From positions 1-8,172 of the forward strand of contig JABFXT010000732.1 in the NCBI GenBank assembly GCA_013361595.1: a DNA stretch of 8,172 nucleotides, in the 5' to 3' direction. Positions 5,926-8,172 of this stretch are shown piece by piece. A model generated the notes under the pieces. It saw only the letters and a list, made by a program, of their open reading frames with translations. It searched no databases and was not told the origin of the DNA. The stretch is from Nocardia sp. (GTDB lineage Bacteria > Actinomycetota > Actinomycetes > Mycobacteriales > Mycobacteriaceae). How positions within the stretch are numbered: position 1 is the stretch's first letter; every line of letters starts with the position of its first letter. The position numbers and the translations under genes are program-made.

Positions 5926-6049
5926 CTACGGCCGTCCCGGCCAGCCGCCCGGAGTTTGCCGGAATATCTCCCAGCAAATTATCGCCGTGTTTTCGACCAC
6001 AGATGATCACGGGTATGCATAATTGAAACCGGCGAGTTTCCGTCGGGTA

Positions 6050-7564
6050 TCAACGTGCCGGACGACGCCCCAGTGGCACCCGGAGCACCGCGTCCGTTCC
6101 GATATCGGCGCCCGGATGCAGGCCGATCGTGCCACCCAACTCCGCGGTCACCAGGGTGCGCACGATCTGCAGGCCCAGACTGTCGGAGGACTGCAGACTG
6201 AACCCCTCCGGCAGCCCACGCCCGTCGTCGCTGATGATCACATCCAGCCAGCGCGCCGAACGCTCCGCCCGGATGGTCACCGTGCCGTTCTGGCCGCCGT
6301 CGAAAGCATGCTCGATCGCGTTCTGCACCAACTCGGTCAGGACCATCACGAGCGGGGTCGCGCGTTCGGCCGAGAAGACACCCAGTGATCCTGCCCGGCG
6401 CACCGTGATCCGGGCCGTGTGCACCGTGGCGACATCGGCCATGATCGGCAGCAACCGGTCCACCACCTCGTCCAGATCGACTTCCTCGTCGACCGACATC
6501 GACAACATCTCGTGCACCGAAGCGATCGAGGTGACCCGGCGCACCGATTCGGTGAGCGCCACCCGCGCCTCCTCGTTCTCGGTGCGGCGCGCCTGCAACC
6601 GCAACAGCGCGGCAACGGTCTGCAGATTGTTCTTCACCCGGTGATGGATCTCGCGGATGGTGGCGTCCTTGCTGAGCAACGCCCGGTCCCGCCGCTTCAC
6701 CTCGGTCACGTCGCGCACCAGCACCGCGGCCCCGGCCAATTCCCCGTGCGGCCGCAGCACCAGAGTGCGCAGCAGCACCGTGGCACCACGGGCCTCCACC
6801 TCCATCCGGCGACCGGTGCGCCCCGCCAGTGCGGCCTGGATATCTCCGACCACCTCCTGGGCATCGAACGGATCCGTGACCAACGACCTCGTCGTGGTCG
6901 CCAGATCCTGCCCCGCCAGATCGGCCTGCAACCCCATCCGGTGATACGCCGACAGCGCGTTCGGGCTCGCGTAGGTGACGGTGCCCTCGGTGTCGAGCCG
7001 GATGAATCCGTCGCCCGCCCGCGGACTGGAATGGGTGGCAGCACGGTCCTCGGTGGTCGGGAACGTCCCGTCCGCCATCATCTGGCACAGATCGTCGGCG
7101 CATGCCACATAGGCGATCTCCAGGCTGCTGCGCACCCGCGACCGCTGCCGGTCGGTATCGCGACTGAGCACCGCGATCACATCGTCCCCGCAGCGCACCG
7201 GAATCGCCTCCCGGATCGCGTGCACGGGATGCGGGTGATAAACCCCCTGCGCCTCCCCCTCGGTATCGGTCCGCACGATCTCGCCACGAGTGAGCGCTTC
7301 GAACACCTGCGAATGCTCGGAATGCTGCGCCGTGGTGCCGACGAGATCCTCCAGATGCACTGTCGGCGCGGTGGTCGGGCGGCACTGTGCGACACAGACG
7401 ATATCGGCGCCGTCGTGCACCGGGCCGGCCCCCACCCACAACAGCAGATCGGAAAACGACAGATCGGCGAGCAACTGCCAGTCACCGACCACCCGCTGCA
7501 GATGATCCACAGCCAACCCGGGAAGGTCGGTGTGCTCGGCCAGCAGATCACTCAGTGTCGACAT
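6050..7564 (-). CDS. pdtaS: Two-component sensor histidine kinase PdtaS (Rv3220c orthologue)
   Basis: Predicted 504-residue cytoplasmic sensor kinase with no membrane helix. Residues about 5-150 form the N-terminal GAF-like sensor, about 185-290 a PAS domain (GFIRLDTEGTVTYASPNAL), and about 297-375 a HisKA_2 dimerisation domain with IREIHHRVKNNLQTVAALL, where the His of HRVKNN (H308) is the phospho-acceptor. The HATPase domain shows the N box ELVQNAIEHAF (N415), the G1 box DDGRGLPEGF (446-455) and the G2 box SLGLQIV (462-468). In M. tuberculosis it phosphorylates PdtaR, an ANTAR-domain regulator that acts by binding RNA; ligands proposed there include cyclic di-GMP, copper and nitric oxide. 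No pdtaR is in the window, as expected from its distant location in M. tuberculosis. ATG 7564 gives MSTLSDLLAEHT, the family N-terminus, with GGAAAGG (7573-7579) eight bases upstream; extending to 7624 would add 20 unrelated residues. Length agrees with the roughly 500-residue orthologue. Confidence 0.95.
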   Translation of the reverse strand: MSTLSDLLAEHTDLPGLAVDHLQRVVGDWQLLADLSFSDLLLWVGAGPVHDGADIVCVAQCRPTTAPTVHLEDLVGTTAQHSEHSQVFEALTRGEIVRTDTEGEAQGVYHPHPVHAIREAIPVRCGDDVIAVLSRDTDRQRSRVRSSLEIAYVACADDLCQMMADGTFPTTEDRAATHSSPRAGDGFIRLDTEGTVTYASPNALSAYHRMGLQADLAGQDLATTTRSLVTDPFDAQEVVGDIQAALAGRTGRRMEVEARGATVLLRTLVLRPHGELAGAAVLVRDVTEVKRRDRALLSKDATIREIHHRVKNNLQTVAALLRLQARRTENEEARVALTESVRRVTSIASVHEMLSMSVDEEVDLDEVVDRLLPIMADVATVHTARITVRRAGSLGVFSAERATPLVMVLTELVQNAIEHAFDGGQNGTVTIRAERSARWLDVIISDDGRGLPEGFSLQSSDSLGLQIVRTLVTAELGGTIGLHPGADIGTDAVLRVPLGRRPAR

Positions 7565-7833
7565 ACCCACGACCTTTCCACAATCCCCACCCGACCTCGC
7601 CCGCTGCCGCTTCCCCGGGGCCACTTGGGATTCAGTTCACAGAGAACGTTGTCCGAGCAGCATTGACCGGGCAGAACCGGGCAGCGCTGCCGGGGTTTGT
7701 CCGCGCAGCACTGCGGGGTCTGTCCACGCGGCCGAAACCATCGTCGGCACTGCGGGATCCGGGTACGGGCCCGGCAGCGGCCGGTCGGCCGGGGTGGGCT
7801 GGAACGCGGGGTGTGGGCGGTTGGGAGTGGGCT
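7565..7833. other. Non-coding region upstream of pdtaS
   Basis: No frame here looks like a protein. It holds the pdtaS ribosome binding site next to the gene, a 13-base inverted repeat GTTCACAGAGAAC (7635-7647), a perfect palindrome GGCAGCGCTGCC (7680-7691) and degenerate repeats. No convincing -10/-35 pair for pdtaS could be picked on the minus strand. Confidence 0.6.
7651..7745. repeat. Degenerate ~24-bp tandem repeats upstream of pdtaS
   Basis: Units begin at about 7651, 7675, 7699 and 7722. The clearest pair is GTCCGAGCAGCATTG (7651) and GTCCGCGCAGCACTG (7699), two differences in 15 bases exactly 48 bases apart; the unit at 7675 matches in about ten of 15 positions and the last only in its first half. 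These look like a decayed tandem duplication or clustered protein sites. Confidence 0.45.
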
Positions 7834-8066
7834 TGCTCTCAACAGTGATGAGCGGGCTTGCTCACGACAGCGAGAGGCGGGTCCGCCCAACGAAGGTGGG
7901 AAGGCGGGCTCACCCACGACAGCAAGAAGGCAGGCTCACCCGCGAAGGCGAGGGGGCAGGTTCACCCGCGAAGGCGAGGGGGCAGGCGCACCCACGAAGG
8001 CAAGGGGGCAGGCGCACCCACGAAGGCGAGAGGGTGGGGTTGCTCGCGAAGGTGCTGTGTTTTCGG
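7834..8066. repeat. 26-bp tandem repeat array (VNTR-like), about nine units
   Basis: Units start at 7834, 7859, 7885, 7911, 7937, 7963, 7989, 8015 and 8041; the first is 25 bases, the others are spaced exactly 26. The central four (7937-8040) are near identical, sharing the core CGAAGGCGAGGGGGCAGG with a few substitutions; units decay toward both ends, and the last keeps only its first half. The period is not a multiple of three and the unit lacks a palindrome, so it is neither a protein repeat nor a CRISPR. One strand is strongly G/A-rich. Confidence 0.9.
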
Positions 8067-8099
8067 CGCGCTGGCGCGCGCGGGGTTGAGGCCCCCGAA

Positions 8100-8167
8100 G
8101 TCTCGCCGTTCAGGCCTCGAGACTCGAGCCTTCGGCTCATGCGCTTTCGTGGCCTGAACGGCGAGAC
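8100..8167. repeat. Perfect 17-bp inverted repeat with 34-base loop
   Basis: GTCTCGCCGTTCAGGCC (8100-8116) is exactly complementary to 8151-8167. The 34-base loop contains smaller nested hairpins: GAGCC/GGCTC (8126-8138) and TCGAG-A-CTCGA (8117-8127), which compete for the same bases. There is no T-run. It could be a terminator for an unseen gene to the right, a structured RNA, or a dispersed palindromic element. Confidence 0.85.
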
Positions 8168-8172
8168 GGGCC

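Noticed and set aside
5979..7439. Long antisense-phase frame (486 residues) over pdtaS
   Set aside because: Same strand as pdtaS but another phase; its translation is Gly/Arg/Ala-rich with no domain, a usual by-product of GC-rich codon bias. PdtaS has all kinase boxes.
7635..7647. GTTCACAGAGAAC as a LexA/SOS box
   Set aside because: The actinobacterial SOS box is TCGAAC-N4-GTTCGA; here the half-sites are in the opposite order and lack the flanking bases.
6419..7666. 415-residue frame on the plus strand opposite pdtaS
   Set aside because: His/Arg/Gln-rich translation with no motif; shadow of a clearly coding minus-strand gene.
7834..8066. CRISPR array
   Set aside because: The repeats abut directly with no unique spacers, and no cas genes are nearby.
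7697..8157. Open frames through the 26-bp repeats giving Arg/Gly/His repeats
   Set aside because: The 26-base period shifts frame every unit, so similar peptides appear in several phases; no start signal or codon bias supports translation.

Overview
The window is high-GC actinobacterial DNA. Gene content and order match the block Rv3211-Rv3220c of Mycobacterium tuberculosis (rhlE, Rv3212, gpm2/Rv3214, Rv3216, Rv3217c, Rv3218, whiB1, pdtaS). Codon use and the size of the gaps suggest Nocardia or a close relative (Rhodococcus, Gordonia and other Corynebacteriales are alternatives). All homology statements come from recognising protein sequences and recalled M. tuberculosis gene order; no search was run.

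Layout. (1) 1-51: the last codons of an upstream gene, followed by a strong hairpin at 61-94. (2) 178-1464 (+): membrane-anchored beta-propeller protein like Rv3212. (3) 1503-2003 (+): F420/deazaflavin-dependent nitroreductase (Ddn family) interrupted by an in-frame TAA. (4) 2065-2664 (+): histidine phosphatase like Rv3214. (5) 2720-3220 (+): GNAT acetyltransferase. (6) 3243-3662 (-): four-helix membrane protein like Rv3217c. (7) 3797-4210 (-): small secreted four-cysteine protein resembling Streptomyces SapA. (8) 4383-5330 (+): diacylglycerol/lipid kinase like Rv3218. (9) 5583-5837 (+): WhiB1, with a CRP-type operator upstream and a textbook terminator downstream. (10) 6050-7564 (-): sensor histidine kinase PdtaS, convergent with whiB1. 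(11) 7565-8172: no gene; it holds degenerate ~24-bp repeats, a 26-bp tandem repeat array and a long perfect inverted repeat.

How the genes relate. Most are separate transcription units rather than one operon: five start codons lie 6-7 nt downstream of a -10-like hexamer, the arrangement of leaderless mRNAs. The regulatory core is whiB1 (Fe-S, nitric-oxide responsive transcription factor, probably cAMP/CRP controlled) next to pdtaS (sensor kinase whose partner PdtaR is an RNA-binding ANTAR regulator encoded elsewhere). The others are housekeeping or lipid/envelope genes.

I see no clearly new multi-gene system. The most useful oddities are the nonsense codon in the Ddn-like gene, the run of leaderless starts, the duplicated CRP-like element before whiB1, and the repeat-rich 0.6 kb at the right end.
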